From the NCBI GenBank assembly GCA_009391835.1, contig QWJF01000002.1:1-64000 (forward strand): a stretch of 64,000 bases of DNA, in the 5' to 3' direction. The DNA comes from Chloroflexota bacterium. GTDB taxonomy: Bacteria; Chloroflexota; Anaerolineae; Anaerolineales; UBA11579. The position numbers and the translations under genes were made by a program. Of this stretch, positions 16,307 to 24,919 are shown piece by piece; position 1 is the first letter of the stretch, and each line of letters begins with the position of its first letter. Below the pieces are notes generated by a model. That model saw nothing but the letters and a program-made list of their open reading frames with translations. It was not told the DNA's origin and did not search any database.

Positions 16307-16355
16307 GGTTTGGCTAAGCGCCAAACCTTAGGTAGAACGCTGCGCGTTCTCGACG
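16307..16355 (+). repeat. Dispersed two-hairpin repeat, copy B
   Basis: GGTTTGGC-TAAGC-GCCAAACC (16307-16327) is a perfect eight-pair stem. It is followed by TTAGGT and AGAACGC-TGC-GCGTTCT (16334-16350), then CGACG. Stem order, the TTAGG linker and the AGAAYGC..GCRTTCT core match copies A and C. It lies between the end of 15739..16209 and the end of the thioesterase gene. Confidence 0.75.
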
Positions 16356-16378
16356 TGCCCCAACGAGATGGTATGGAT

Positions 16379-16882
16379 TTAGGGTTTTTTATTCAGGGAG
16401 ATGACGCCGCTGATGGGGGGCGGCCAATCCAGGGCAGTGTGCTGGGCGATGAGGGCATCCCATTGAGCAGTGATGTGGTCGGGAAGGGGGCTGGAGCGCC
16501 GATCAGTGAGGTTGATGTGGATGCCGAGCAGTTCGTGGATGGCGGAGATGCGCTCATCGCGGACGCGGAGCATGAAGTGCATGAAATGGAAGAGCTTGTC
16601 GTTGCGGACCAGGGCGCGCGAATAGATTTTGAATTCATCGCCCACGCGCAGCTCGGCGAGATAACGCGTATATTGCTCGACGGCAAAGCTGCCATTGGGG
16701 GGTTGGTGGTAGTCATGGCCGAAGCCAAATTTGTTGTACCAATTCCAGGTGGCGCGGTCGAAAAAGTGGGTGTACCACATGACGTTCATGTGGCCGAGGA
16801 AATCGAGGTGCTTTTCGGCCACCTGGCCTTCGAAGTTGAGGGGCAGTTGGGCGAGGTCTTCAGGGGTGGGGAGCGTGGTCAT
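16379..16882 (-). CDS. Hot-dog-fold acyl-CoA thioesterase
   Basis: The 167-residue protein has the 4-hydroxybenzoyl-CoA thioesterase-type signature EKHLDFLGHMNVMWYTHFFDRATWNWY (Asp followed by GHMNxxxY) near residue 24. Beta strands typical of the hot-dog fold follow (RVGDEFKIYSRALVRNDKLFHFMHFML). Such enzymes hydrolyse acyl-CoA thioesters in the cytoplasm; the substrate is not readable. The start codon lies only 6 nt after a TATAAT box, so the transcript is probably leaderless. Confidence 0.83.
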   Translation of the reverse strand: MTTLPTPEDLAQLPLNFEGQVAEKHLDFLGHMNVMWYTHFFDRATWNWYNKFGFGHDYHQPPNGSFAVEQYTRYLAELRVGDEFKIYSRALVRNDKLFHFMHFMLRVRDERISAIHELLGIHINLTDRRSSPLPDHITAQWDALIAQHTALDWPPPISGVISLNKKP

Positions 16883-16888
16883 ACAGGC

Positions 16889-16894
16889 ATTATA
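16889..16894 (-). promoter_or_regulatory. -10 box of a likely leaderless promoter (thioesterase)
   Basis: TATAAT on the minus strand lies 6 nt before the thioesterase ATG at 16882. Transcription normally starts about 6-8 nt after a -10 box, so the mRNA would begin at or next to the AUG. No ribosome-binding site is present. Confidence 0.55.
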
Positions 16895-16939
16895 CGAGAG
16901 AGATAAAAGGGATGTAGAATCTGCTCACGAAGGTGTTGA

Positions 16940-17359
16940 ATGGCAGCTAAAACTAAGAGAAAAATGCCCCCGGACGGACTCTGGCGGGGAACCTTTACCG
17001 ACGGCAAATTGGAGAGCGAAGGCCAGCACCTGGATGGCAAGAAGACCGGGCTTTGGAAATTCTATTTTCGCAATGGGCGCCTGAAGGCTACAGGCCATTT
17101 GGAAAATGGTCAGTTTACGGGCTTATGGAAATGGTGGGGGGAAAACGGCCAGCTTCGGCAGGAGGGCAAGTTTGCCAAGGGCCAGCAAGTGGGGCTTTGG
17201 CAGCGCTGGTTTAGCAATGGCCAATTGTGGGATGTGGGTGACTACGAGGCGGGACATAGGGTCGGCCATTGGAAAACGCATGATGCGGAGGGCAAGCTGG
17301 TGCGCGAAAAGACCTACGCCGCTAAGTCGGCCAAGGGAGCAAAGGCAAAGGGGAAGTAG
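16940..17359 (+). CDS. MORN-repeat protein
   Basis: The 139-residue protein is built of four to five repeats of the form GxKTGLWKFYFxNGxLxxxGxxxxG (for example GLWKWWGENGQLRQEGKFAKGQQVGLWQRWFSNGQL). These are MORN-type variants as in YwqK-like proteins, which form extended beta sheets and bind partners. The start has no strong ribosome-binding site. No toxin gene is adjacent, so an antitoxin role, claimed for some relatives, has no support here. Confidence 0.82.
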   Translation: MAAKTKRKMPPDGLWRGTFTDGKLESEGQHLDGKKTGLWKFYFRNGRLKATGHLENGQFTGLWKWWGENGQLRQEGKFAKGQQVGLWQRWFSNGQLWDVGDYEAGHRVGHWKTHDAEGKLVREKTYAAKSAKGAKAKGK

Positions 17360-17463
17360 CCGAAAGGGAGCCGTGGTGCCCTTTGGTATAATCCATAAAG
17401 CAGGGCTAGAGTGCTATTCGCGACGCCGGGCAAGCCCCAGCGTTGTTTTTGCAGGAGTATTCC

Positions 17464-18435
17464 ATGACATTGAAGAAAAAAGAGCATCTTGAGCTATACC
17501 GCCAAATGGTGCTTATCCGCCGAATTGAGCAACGCGCCGCCGAACTCTATCAAGAGGGGTTAATCGGCGGCTTTTTGCATCTTTACATTGGACAAGAAGC
17601 CGTGAGCACCGGGATCGTTTCGTTGCGCAAGCCTGTGGACCGGGTGATTACGGCGTACCGCGATCATGGGGTGGCGATCAATTGCGGGATCAGCGCCAAG
17701 GAAGTAATGGCGGAGCTACTCGGCAAGGCGACCGGGATTTCTAAGGGACGCGGCGGCTCGATGCACATGGCGGATGTGTCGAAGAATTACTGGGGAGGGC
17801 ACGCGATTGTAGGCGCGCATTTGCCCCTCGCGGCTGGCATGGCGCTGGGCGACCAATACAACGGTAACGACGGCGTGACGATCTGCATGTTCGGCGATGG
17901 GGCGACCAATATTGGTTTCTTCCATGAAGCTGTGAACCTCTCCAAAGTGTGGGATTTGCCGGTGCTCTGGATCTGCGAAAACAACCAATATGGCATGGGC
18001 ACCACGGTGAAACGTGCGTCGGCGGTGGAGCAGATGCGCCAGAAGGCGGAAGGCTACAACATCCCCAACGCACGCTGCGAAGACGGCATGGATATTCTCA
18101 AAGTGCGTGAAGCGGTTGAGCCGGCGCTGGAACACGTGCGCAGCGGCAAGGGTCCCTTCTTTCTTGAAATCATGACTTATCGCTTTGAAGGCCATTCGAT
18201 GGGCGACCCGGAGCGCTACCGCGAAAAAGATGAAGTTCAGACCTGGGAGAAAACAGATCCCATAGGTGTTTACAACCGCTATCTGGTGAAGCAGGAAATC
18301 GCCACCAAGGCCAATCTGGACAAAGTGGAAACGGACGCTGAAGCTGAGGTGGTTGAGGCGATTGAATTTGCGATCGAAAGCCCCGAGCCGGCCCTGGATA
18401 CGCTGCATGATTACACTTATGTGGAGGCGGCGTAG
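17464..18435 (+). CDS. pdhA: 2-oxoacid dehydrogenase (pyruvate type) E1 component, alpha subunit
   Basis: The 323-residue subunit decarboxylates the 2-oxoacid with thiamine diphosphate. The cofactor motif is MFGDGATNIGFFHEAVNLSKVWDLPVLWICENNQYG, and the phosphorylation-loop equivalent includes RFEGHSMGDPERYR. GGFLHLYIGQEAVSTG and GRGGSMHM are typical of the family. ATG 17464 has AGGAG 8 nt upstream; the track's 17443 start lies before it. A TATAAT box lies at 17387-17392. E1 beta follows after 2 nt, then E2. Pyruvate is the likeliest substrate, but branched-chain oxoacids or acetoin cannot be excluded. Confidence 0.9.
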   Translation: MTLKKKEHLELYRQMVLIRRIEQRAAELYQEGLIGGFLHLYIGQEAVSTGIVSLRKPVDRVITAYRDHGVAINCGISAKEVMAELLGKATGISKGRGGSMHMADVSKNYWGGHAIVGAHLPLAAGMALGDQYNGNDGVTICMFGDGATNIGFFHEAVNLSKVWDLPVLWICENNQYGMGTTVKRASAVEQMRQKAEGYNIPNARCEDGMDILKVREAVEPALEHVRSGKGPFFLEIMTYRFEGHSMGDPERYREKDEVQTWEKTDPIGVYNRYLVKQEIATKANLDKVETDAEAEVVEAIEFAIESPEPALDTLHDYTYVEAA

Positions 18436-18437
18436 CC

Positions 18438-19409
18438 ATGCCAGCGATCACGATGCGACAGGCCATTTCAGATGCCCTTTGGGAAGAGATGGAGCGGGAT
18501 GAGAAGGTTTTTATTATGGGGGAAGAGGTGGGCGTGTGGGGCGGGACCTATGCCGTGACCAAAGGCTTTTATGACCACTTCGGCGAAAAGCGGGTGCGGG
18601 ATGCGCCCATCGCTGAAGCGGTGATCGTCGGCGCCGGGATTGGCGCGGCGCTGGTGGGGCTACGGCCGATCTCTGAATTGATGACGATCAACTTCGCCTT
18701 TGTGGCGATGGATCATATTGTGAACGAAGCGCCCAAGCTGCATGCCATGTTTGGCGGGCAGATGAAAGTGCCGCTGGTGATTCGGGCGGTAAGCGGCGGC
18801 GGCCGCCAGCTTGGCGCTACGCACTCGCAGACCCCGGATGCGATCTTTGCGCATTTCCCGGGATTGACAGTGATAGCGCCGGGGACGCCGGCGGATGCCA
18901 AGGGGCTGCTGAAAAGCGCCATCCGCTCGGATAACCCGGTGCTGTTTATTGAAAACGCGCTGCTGTATCAGGCGCGGGGTGAAGTGCCGGAAGGCGAGCA
19001 TCTGGTGCCAATCGGCGAATCCAAGGTGCAACGCGAGGGGAGCGATGTGACCCTGGTGAGCTACAGCAGCATGCTGCAGACCTCGCTCAAGGCGGCCGAA
19101 CAGTTGGAGAAGGAAGGCATCAGCGTCGAAGTGGTGGATTTGCGCTGCTTGCGGCCTTTGGATATGGGCCCGGTGGTGGAATCGTTCAAGAAAACCAACC
19201 GGGCGGTGATCGCTGAAGAGGGTTGGGGCAGCTATGGTGTCGGCTCCGAAGTGGCGACGCGGCTGTATGAGGAAGCCTTTGATTACGTGGACGCGCCAAT
19301 TAAGCGCGTGAACCAACAAGAAGTGCCATTGCCCTACAACCGGGCTCTGGAACATTCGGCGCTGCCCCAGCTTGCAGATGTGGTTGCGGCGGTAAAAGAG
19401 GTGCTCTAA
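18438..19409 (+). CDS. pdhB: 2-oxoacid dehydrogenase E1 component, beta subunit
   Basis: The 323-residue subunit starts MPAITMRQAISDALWEEMERDEKVFIMGEEVGVWGGTY, the normal E1 beta opening. It contains RVRDAPIAEAVIVGAGIGAAL and SGGGRQLGATHSQTPDAIFAHFPGLTVIAPGTPADAKGLL. It completes the thiamine-diphosphate site with E1 alpha. Its stop overlaps the E2 start (TAATG), showing translational coupling. No E3 (dihydrolipoamide dehydrogenase) gene is in the window, so E3 is supplied from elsewhere. Confidence 0.92.
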   Translation: MPAITMRQAISDALWEEMERDEKVFIMGEEVGVWGGTYAVTKGFYDHFGEKRVRDAPIAEAVIVGAGIGAALVGLRPISELMTINFAFVAMDHIVNEAPKLHAMFGGQMKVPLVIRAVSGGGRQLGATHSQTPDAIFAHFPGLTVIAPGTPADAKGLLKSAIRSDNPVLFIENALLYQARGEVPEGEHLVPIGESKVQREGSDVTLVSYSSMLQTSLKAAEQLEKEGISVEVVDLRCLRPLDMGPVVESFKKTNRAVIAEEGWGSYGVGSEVATRLYEEAFDYVDAPIKRVNQQEVPLPYNRALEHSALPQLADVVAAVKEVL

Positions 19410-20701
19410 TGGCTGACCTGGTGAGCATGCCCAAACTGGGTTTCGATATGGCCGAGGGGATTTTGGTGCGCTGGGTTAAGAAGGAGGGCGAGGCGGTTGA
19501 TAAGGGTGAGCTGCTAGCCGAAATTGAGACGGATAAGGCGACATTAGAGCTGGAATCGCCGCATTCCGGCGTTGTGCGCCAGTTTTTGGTGGATGAAGGC
19601 GCAGTTGTGGCGGTTAATAAAGCGATCGCCGTGGTTGGGGATAAAGATGAAACGATTGATATTGAGGCACTAATCGGCGCCGAGGCAATGGAAGAGGAAG
19701 CGGAGGCGGCACCAACTGAGGCGATTTCCTCGGAGCCAGCCAGTGCGCAATCCGCTGTGGCGGCCAGCCAGCCGCCCTCATCCGGTCCGGCCGCCGAGGC
19801 CAACGGGAAGCTGCCGGAGGGCGTGCGTGCTACGCCGCTGGCACGGCGTATTGCGGAGGATAAGGGGATAGATTTGCGGGCGATTTCCGGGAGCGGGCCC
19901 AAGGGCCGAGTGGTGAAAAAGGATGTTGAAGGGCACGCGGCTGGGGGCGGGACAGCGGGGCCGGTGCTGGCTGGCCTGCCCAGCTTGCAAATGCCCGAGC
20001 TGGGCACAGCGCCCGCCGACAAACGCGTGCCGCTGACCAAGCTGCGCAGCGCAATTGCCCGGCGCATGACGCAATCGCGGCAGGACGTGCCGCATTTCTA
20101 CGTGACGCATGAATATGCAATGGAGCGGGTGCTGGACGTGCGCAAGCAGGTGAATGCGCTGCTGCAATCCAGTGCCGAGAAGCTCTCGGTGAACGACTTT
20201 GTGATCAAGGCGGCGGCGCTTGCGTTGCGCCAATTCCCCAATCTGAATGCCGCGCTGGACGGGGACGCCGTTATCCAATTCGGTCGGGTGAATATTGGGG
20301 TGGCTGTGGCGGTGGATAACGGGCTTCTCGTGGTGGTGTGCAAGGATGCGGATCGCAAGCCGCTGCGCCAGATTTCGAGCGAGGTGCGGGCAATGGCGGA
20401 TCGGGCGCGATCAGGCAGCATGCACCCCGACGATATTCAAGGCTCGACCTTTTCAATCAGCAATATGGGCATGTTTGACGTGGCCCATTTTGTGGCGATC
20501 ATCAACCCGCCCGAAGCGGCCATCTTGGCGCTGGGCTCGGCGCGCGAAGTGCCCGTAGTGCGAAATGGGCAGGTGGTGCCGGGGCAGCGGATGCAGGCGA
20601 CGATCTCGATTGACCACCGGGTGAGCGACGGGGCCGAGGGGGCGCAGTATTTGCAGGCGCTGGGCCAGTATCTGGAGAACCCGGCGGCGCTGCTGCTCTA
20701 A
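19409..20701 (+). CDS. pdhC: Dihydrolipoamide acyltransferase (E2) of the 2-oxoacid dehydrogenase complex
   Basis: The 430-residue protein is in three parts. Residues 1-80 are a lipoyl domain with the modified Lys in EIETDKATLELESP. An Ala/Pro/Glu linker and a peripheral-subunit-binding domain follow (VRATPLARRIAEDKGIDLRAISGSGPKGRVVKKD, about residues 135-170). From about residue 205 runs the acyltransferase core, ending with the catalytic motif IDHRVSDGAEGAQYL. It transfers the acyl group to CoA. Only one lipoyl domain is present. Confidence 0.93.
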   Translation: MADLVSMPKLGFDMAEGILVRWVKKEGEAVDKGELLAEIETDKATLELESPHSGVVRQFLVDEGAVVAVNKAIAVVGDKDETIDIEALIGAEAMEEEAEAAPTEAISSEPASAQSAVAASQPPSSGPAAEANGKLPEGVRATPLARRIAEDKGIDLRAISGSGPKGRVVKKDVEGHAAGGGTAGPVLAGLPSLQMPELGTAPADKRVPLTKLRSAIARRMTQSRQDVPHFYVTHEYAMERVLDVRKQVNALLQSSAEKLSVNDFVIKAAALALRQFPNLNAALDGDAVIQFGRVNIGVAVAVDNGLLVVVCKDADRKPLRQISSEVRAMADRARSGSMHPDDIQGSTFSISNMGMFDVAHFVAIINPPEAAILALGSAREVPVVRNGQVVPGQRMQATISIDHRVSDGAEGAQYLQALGQYLENPAALLL

Positions 20702-20714
20702 GGACGGAATAATC

Positions 20715-21281
20715 GTGGCGACTGGATTGTTTGAAACCGAGGCCGGCTATCTGCACGCCGGCCTCGAGCAATTAAAGCCCTATCTGCTCTCAGACGAGGT
20801 GTATTGGAATTTGGGGCTGCGGGCGCCGAGGGGCTTGGCGCCTTATCCACAGCTGACGCTGGGCAACCTGTTGCTGGCGGAGGCGAAGGCGAAGGGGGCG
20901 GCGCAATCGGAGGAGGAACGGGCGAGGATTAAGGATCTTTCCGAACAACTCGAAGCGCAACGGGATGAATGGCGCAGCGCCTGGGAGGCGAAAGCGGAGC
21001 AGGAATTTGGGGTGCGGCTGCGGCAGTGGGGGCGGATCCTGACCGAGATCGGCGAGGAGCCGGGGCGTCACAAAGCGAGCTATGCCAGTGAGGTGCGTGA
21101 CCGAGCTGAATTGGACTTATTGAAGGACGATCTGCCGGGCGGCTTGCACGCTGAGTTGGCCGTATGGGATGCGCGGTTGAAGCGGCTGACGCAGGCGGGG
21201 GATTTTGTGTGGGAGCCGGAGGTGAAGGGGTCGTTTCCGAAGGAGGATTACTGGTATTTGTGGGTGAAGCTCAAGCAGTAA
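20715..21281 (+). CDS. Hypothetical protein at the end of the pdh operon
   Basis: The family is not recognised. The 188-residue soluble protein starts at GTG 20715 (MATGLFETEAGYLHAGLEQLKPYLLSDEVYWNLGL), has a long charged helical middle that could be a coiled coil (residues 60-110), and ends with aromatic-rich text (KEDYWYLWVKLKQ). It lies 13 nt after pdhC and before an intrinsic terminator, so it is probably co-transcribed with the pdh genes. Confidence 0.65.
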   Translation: MATGLFETEAGYLHAGLEQLKPYLLSDEVYWNLGLRAPRGLAPYPQLTLGNLLLAEAKAKGAAQSEEERARIKDLSEQLEAQRDEWRSAWEAKAEQEFGVRLRQWGRILTEIGEEPGRHKASYASEVRDRAELDLLKDDLPGGLHAELAVWDARLKRLTQAGDFVWEPEVKGSFPKEDYWYLWVKLKQ

Positions 21282-21290
21282 GGGTTTTGC

Positions 21291-21323
21291 AAAGCGGGCT
21301 TTGAATTCAAGGTCCGCTTTTTG
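21291..21323 (+). terminator. Intrinsic terminator after the pdh operon
   Basis: AAAGCGG (21291-21297) and CCGCTTT (21314-21320) form the stem, with an inner TTGAATTCAA palindrome; TTTTTG follows. It separates the plus-strand pdh genes from the minus-strand ABC genes. Confidence 0.65.
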
Positions 21324-21338
21324 ATTCTGGGGGAAATG

Positions 21339-22568
21339 TTACTCGTATTTGAAACGCCAGATTCCGAGTGTCAGAAAGACCAGGCCAAAGGCTACGAGAA
21401 CACCAGCCTCCAGGAGTACGTCCTGCAGGCCGAGGCCGCGGGTGATGATATCGTGGAAGCCGCGCATGGCCCAGCCGGTGGGCACCCAAAGGGCGATGCG
21501 CTGCATGAAATCGGGCACAATCTCGATGGGCCACATGGCGCCGCCAAGGCCGGATAGCGGCAGGATGAGGATAGTGCTGATGGCATCAATCTGGGCGTAG
21601 GTGCGTACGAGGGAAGCGGCGAACATGCCCAACGCGGTAATCGAAAAGGTGAAGGCCAGGATCATGAGCGCCAGTGCAGCAGGCGATTGACCCCAATCGA
21701 CCCCAAAAAAGAGTTGCCCGGCCAACACCAAGATACTGAACTGAATCACTGCGGTAATGAAGACGCCGAACAGTTTTCCAGCCAAAATGCCCGATTTTCG
21801 GATCGGAGTGACCAATAAACGGCGCAAAGTGCCCTGTTCGCGCTCCTGCAAAATGGAGCCGGCACCGGCCAACACGAAAAACATAGCAAACATGACGGCG
21901 ATGCCCGGCGAGGATTGCTCAAAGCCGAGAGGAATCTTCACGGATGTATCTTGGCGACGAGTTTCCTTTTGGGCTTCGACAGTGATGGGGGCCCCGGCGC
22001 GCCACTCGTTCTGAGCGGCGGCGAATGACTCGGAAAAGAACTGCGTGTGGCTGGGCCCGCTGGTTGCGAAAAGGCCCAGCTGATCGGCTACACGCGTACT
22101 GACCTCGGCAATATCCAGCGAGCTGCTTAATTCGTCTATTGCGGCGAGCAGAGCTTGTTCGACGACCTGGCCTGAGAGAGGATCCTCGGCATTGAGCCGA
22201 AATTCAAGGGCGAGATTGCGCCTGGAAAGCAGTGATGCACTCATATCCGGCGGCAGGATCAGGGTGGCGGCCGATTCGCCGGCCTCAAGGCGCTGCGCGG
22301 CTGTGCCTGCATCGGTTTGAAGCACTTCCAGGATGGGATTGATCGCCAGGCTATCAAGCAGCGCGCCACCGAGCTGGCCCTCATCCTGATTAATAACGTC
22401 AATGCGCCAGGTTTGCGTTTCTTCGTCGTCGGGGGCAAAGCCCTGAATGCCGACACCAATCACCAGGGTAAACACGATGGGCATCAGAACGCCAAAGATC
22501 AGCGCACTGCGATCCTGGTAAGTGGTTTTGATGTGCAGCCAGGTGATTTCGAGGATTTTTCGCAACAT
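21339..22568 (-). CDS. ABC-2 type transporter permease (first of a pair)
   Basis: The 409-residue protein has one N-terminal helix (RSALIFGVLMPIVFTLVIGVGI), an extracytoplasmic domain of about 190 residues and five more helices near the C-terminus (GIAVMFAMFFVLAGAGSILQEREQGTLRRLLVTP is the ABC-2 hallmark). It should export a drug or a lipid with the ATPase at 23842. Permease 22570..23835 ends one base before its start, so the operon order is ATPase, permease, permease. Confidence 0.88.
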   Translation of the reverse strand: MLRKILEITWLHIKTTYQDRSALIFGVLMPIVFTLVIGVGIQGFAPDDEETQTWRIDVINQDEGQLGGALLDSLAINPILEVLQTDAGTAAQRLEAGESAATLILPPDMSASLLSRRNLALEFRLNAEDPLSGQVVEQALLAAIDELSSSLDIAEVSTRVADQLGLFATSGPSHTQFFSESFAAAQNEWRAGAPITVEAQKETRRQDTSVKIPLGFEQSSPGIAVMFAMFFVLAGAGSILQEREQGTLRRLLVTPIRKSGILAGKLFGVFITAVIQFSILVLAGQLFFGVDWGQSPAALALMILAFTFSITALGMFAASLVRTYAQIDAISTILILPLSGLGGAMWPIEIVPDFMQRIALWVPTGWAMRGFHDIITRGLGLQDVLLEAGVLVAFGLVFLTLGIWRFKYE

Positions 22569-22569
22569 C

Positions 22570-23835
22570 TTATTTCACGAAGCGGCGCTGGAAGGCCCAC
22601 AGCGCGAGCGAGAAAGTGACGAGGCCGATGGCTCCAAGGATGCCGGCTTCCAAGAGAATGTCGTTGAAGCCCCCCTGGCGAATGGTGAGGGTGGTGAGAC
22701 CCTGCATGGCCCAGCGATTGAGGGTGAATTTGCTGATGACGTTGATAACTCCCGAAAAGTTCTCGGCAGGGAAGAAAGAACCGCCCAAGGCGCCGAAGAC
22801 GAGGGAAACAGCCGAACCGACGATGCTGGCTTGCGTTTCGTTGCGGGCAAAGACGGTGAGCAGCGCGCCCAGGCCGCTGGCCGCAAATACGGTGAGCACG
22901 ACAACCGTGATCAGGCCGGGAATCGAACTGCCCCAGCTAATGCCAAAAATCAAGGTACTGGCGATGACCAGGATGGTGAATTGCAGTAAGCCCGTCATAA
23001 AGGTGCCGCCCATTTTGCCGAGAATGATCTGCCAGATGGGGGTGGGGGTGGTCATCAGACGAGGCAAGGTGCCGCGGCTTTCTTCAAGCAAAATCGAGCG
23101 GGAGCCATCGAACATCGAAAACATGAGGAAGAAGACGGCCATGCCGGGAATGAAAAAGGCGAATGGGGAAAAACTTTCGCGGGCTTCGCCGACTTCAATC
23201 TTGTTGAGGGTCAGTTTTTGGCTGGAAAAATCAAAATTTTCGGGTTGGAGTTCTGCGGTGAGCACAGGGGCCAAGTTTTCCATTGCAGGGCCAAGTAACT
23301 CTGCCTGTTCAACGATTTGGTCGGCGGTTACTCCGGCGGCCAGCAGGATGGTATTGGCTCCGGCCGTGATCTGTTCCACGATGCTCTGGATGATGAAGGG
23401 GCTGATGTTGGCGGCTGGATCCAAATAAAGCTCGACTGAGCCCGACATGGCCTCTTCGCCGGTTGAACCCTCTTCCGGGATCAAGGCATCACTAAATCCT
23501 GCTGGGATAAATAATACGCCACGGGCATTGCCGGCTTCGATCTCGGCGCGGGCGGCCTCCAAATCGTTCATCTGGCGGACGTTGAGCAGGTCTTGCAGTC
23601 CTTCAGAGGTGAGCACCTCCTCGTAATTGGCGCCGAGATCGCCAGCATCCTGATTAACCAGGATCATTTCAATATTAGAGATGGGCGCTTCGGTGCCACC
23701 CAAACCTCCGATATTGCCGAAAGCCAGGCCGATCAGGGTTGAAATAATCAGGGGCGCGCCGAGCAAGCCGACTAGCGCTTTCCAATCGCGAAAGCGGGTA
23801 AGGGTGTCTTTCCAGGCGATTTGCAGGGATTTCAT
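22570..23835 (-). CDS. ABC-2 type transporter permease (second of a pair)
   Basis: This 421-residue paralogue of the neighbouring permease has the same topology: an N-terminal helix, a large outer domain, then FSPFAFFIPGMAVFFLMFSMFDGSRSILLEESRGTLPRLMTTPTPIW and four further helices. Two homologous permeases with one ATPase suggest a heterodimeric membrane channel. The substrate is unknown. It starts 6 nt after the ATPase stop. Confidence 0.88.
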   Translation of the reverse strand: MKSLQIAWKDTLTRFRDWKALVGLLGAPLIISTLIGLAFGNIGGLGGTEAPISNIEMILVNQDAGDLGANYEEVLTSEGLQDLLNVRQMNDLEAARAEIEAGNARGVLFIPAGFSDALIPEEGSTGEEAMSGSVELYLDPAANISPFIIQSIVEQITAGANTILLAAGVTADQIVEQAELLGPAMENLAPVLTAELQPENFDFSSQKLTLNKIEVGEARESFSPFAFFIPGMAVFFLMFSMFDGSRSILLEESRGTLPRLMTTPTPIWQIILGKMGGTFMTGLLQFTILVIASTLIFGISWGSSIPGLITVVVLTVFAASGLGALLTVFARNETQASIVGSAVSLVFGALGGSFFPAENFSGVINVISKFTLNRWAMQGLTTLTIRQGGFNDILLEAGILGAIGLVTFSLALWAFQRRFVK

Positions 23836-23841
23836 GGGAGA

Positions 23842-24792
23842 TCAGTCGCGAAGGGCGCGACCGGTGAGATGCAGGAAAACGGCTTCCAGATTTGGTTCTT
23901 CGATCTTGATACTGCGGATGCGGCCATTGGCCTTGTCTATTGTGGAGACGATTTTGCTCAGCACTGCATTGGCTTCCTGTGCCTGCAGGATTAATTCGTC
24001 GTCCTCAATGAGCGCCTGGTTGACACCAGCAATCTTTTGCAGGGCGGCGCTGAGAGCGGCATAGTCCAATCCATCGGGTTCCAGGCCGATGCGCACTATG
24101 TCGAATTCACCAACAGTTTTGGTCAATTCACTTTGGCTTCCAAGGGCAATCAACTGGCCGTGGTCAATGATGCCGATACGGTTGCTGAGCTCTTCGGCCT
24201 CTTCCATGTAATGGGTGGTGTAGAGAACGGTGAGGCCGCTCTGGTTCAACTCCATCACGGTATCCAGGATGCGCCGACGGCTCTGGGGATCGATCCCGAC
24301 GGTGGGTTCGTCCATGTAGAGCACTTTTGGCTGGTGGAGCAGGCCAACGGCGATATTGATGCGCCGTTTCATGCCTCCGGAATAGGTTTCCACCTTGGCA
24401 TCAGCGCGTTCAGCCAACCCGGCTACTTCGAGAACGGCGGCGATGCGTTCCTGCAGGTAGCTGCCGCGCAAGCCATACATCTTGCCCCAGAAGGCCAAAT
24501 TCTCGCGGGCGCTCAGTGTGGGGTAAAGGGCAATTTCCTGGGGAACCACGCCAATGGTTTGTTTTACCGCTTCGGCATCGCTAAGTACGGAATGTCCGTC
24601 GATATAGGCCTGGCCCTGGGTGGGCTTCAGCAGGCCACTGAGCATGGAGATGGTGGTGGTTTTTCCGGCCCCATTGGGACCCAACAAGCTGAGGATTTCC
24701 CCGCGCTGAATCTCGAAACTCACGCCGTTCACGGCGTTAATCTCATCGAAGGATTTATGCAGGTTTTCGGCGTGTAGGATTGTGTCGGTCAT
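23842..24792 (-). CDS. ABC transporter ATP-binding protein (DrrA/NatA-like)
   Basis: The 316-residue ATPase contains Walker A LLGPNGAGKTTTISMLSGLL, signature TYSGGMKRRINIAVGL, Walker B PKVLYMDEPTVGIDP and the switch His (YTTHYMEEAEEL). A C-terminal domain of about 80 residues, common in drug and polysaccharide exporters, follows. It is the first gene of the three-gene exporter and is divergent from the lipoprotein gene at 24920. Confidence 0.92.
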   Translation of the reverse strand: MTDTILHAENLHKSFDEINAVNGVSFEIQRGEILSLLGPNGAGKTTTISMLSGLLKPTQGQAYIDGHSVLSDAEAVKQTIGVVPQEIALYPTLSARENLAFWGKMYGLRGSYLQERIAAVLEVAGLAERADAKVETYSGGMKRRINIAVGLLHQPKVLYMDEPTVGIDPQSRRRILDTVMELNQSGLTVLYTTHYMEEAEELSNRIGIIDHGQLIALGSQSELTKTVGEFDIVRIGLEPDGLDYAALSAALQKIAGVNQALIEDDELILQAQEANAVLSKIVSTIDKANGRIRSIKIEEPNLEAVFLHLTGRALRD

Positions 24793-24919
24793 CTGGATTC
24801 CTGTCCCCTTTGGGGTTGTGAGCGTTTGATTCTACCATTCAAGCCATCTGCCTCTTTCAGCGTACGGGCGGCTGCTTTATGATAAGCTGGCGACAACTCC
24901 AAACCTTTGAGGGCTGTCT

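Noticed and set aside
16940-17359. MORN protein as an antitoxin
   Set aside because: Family annotation of some YwqK-like relatives, but no toxin gene is adjacent here.
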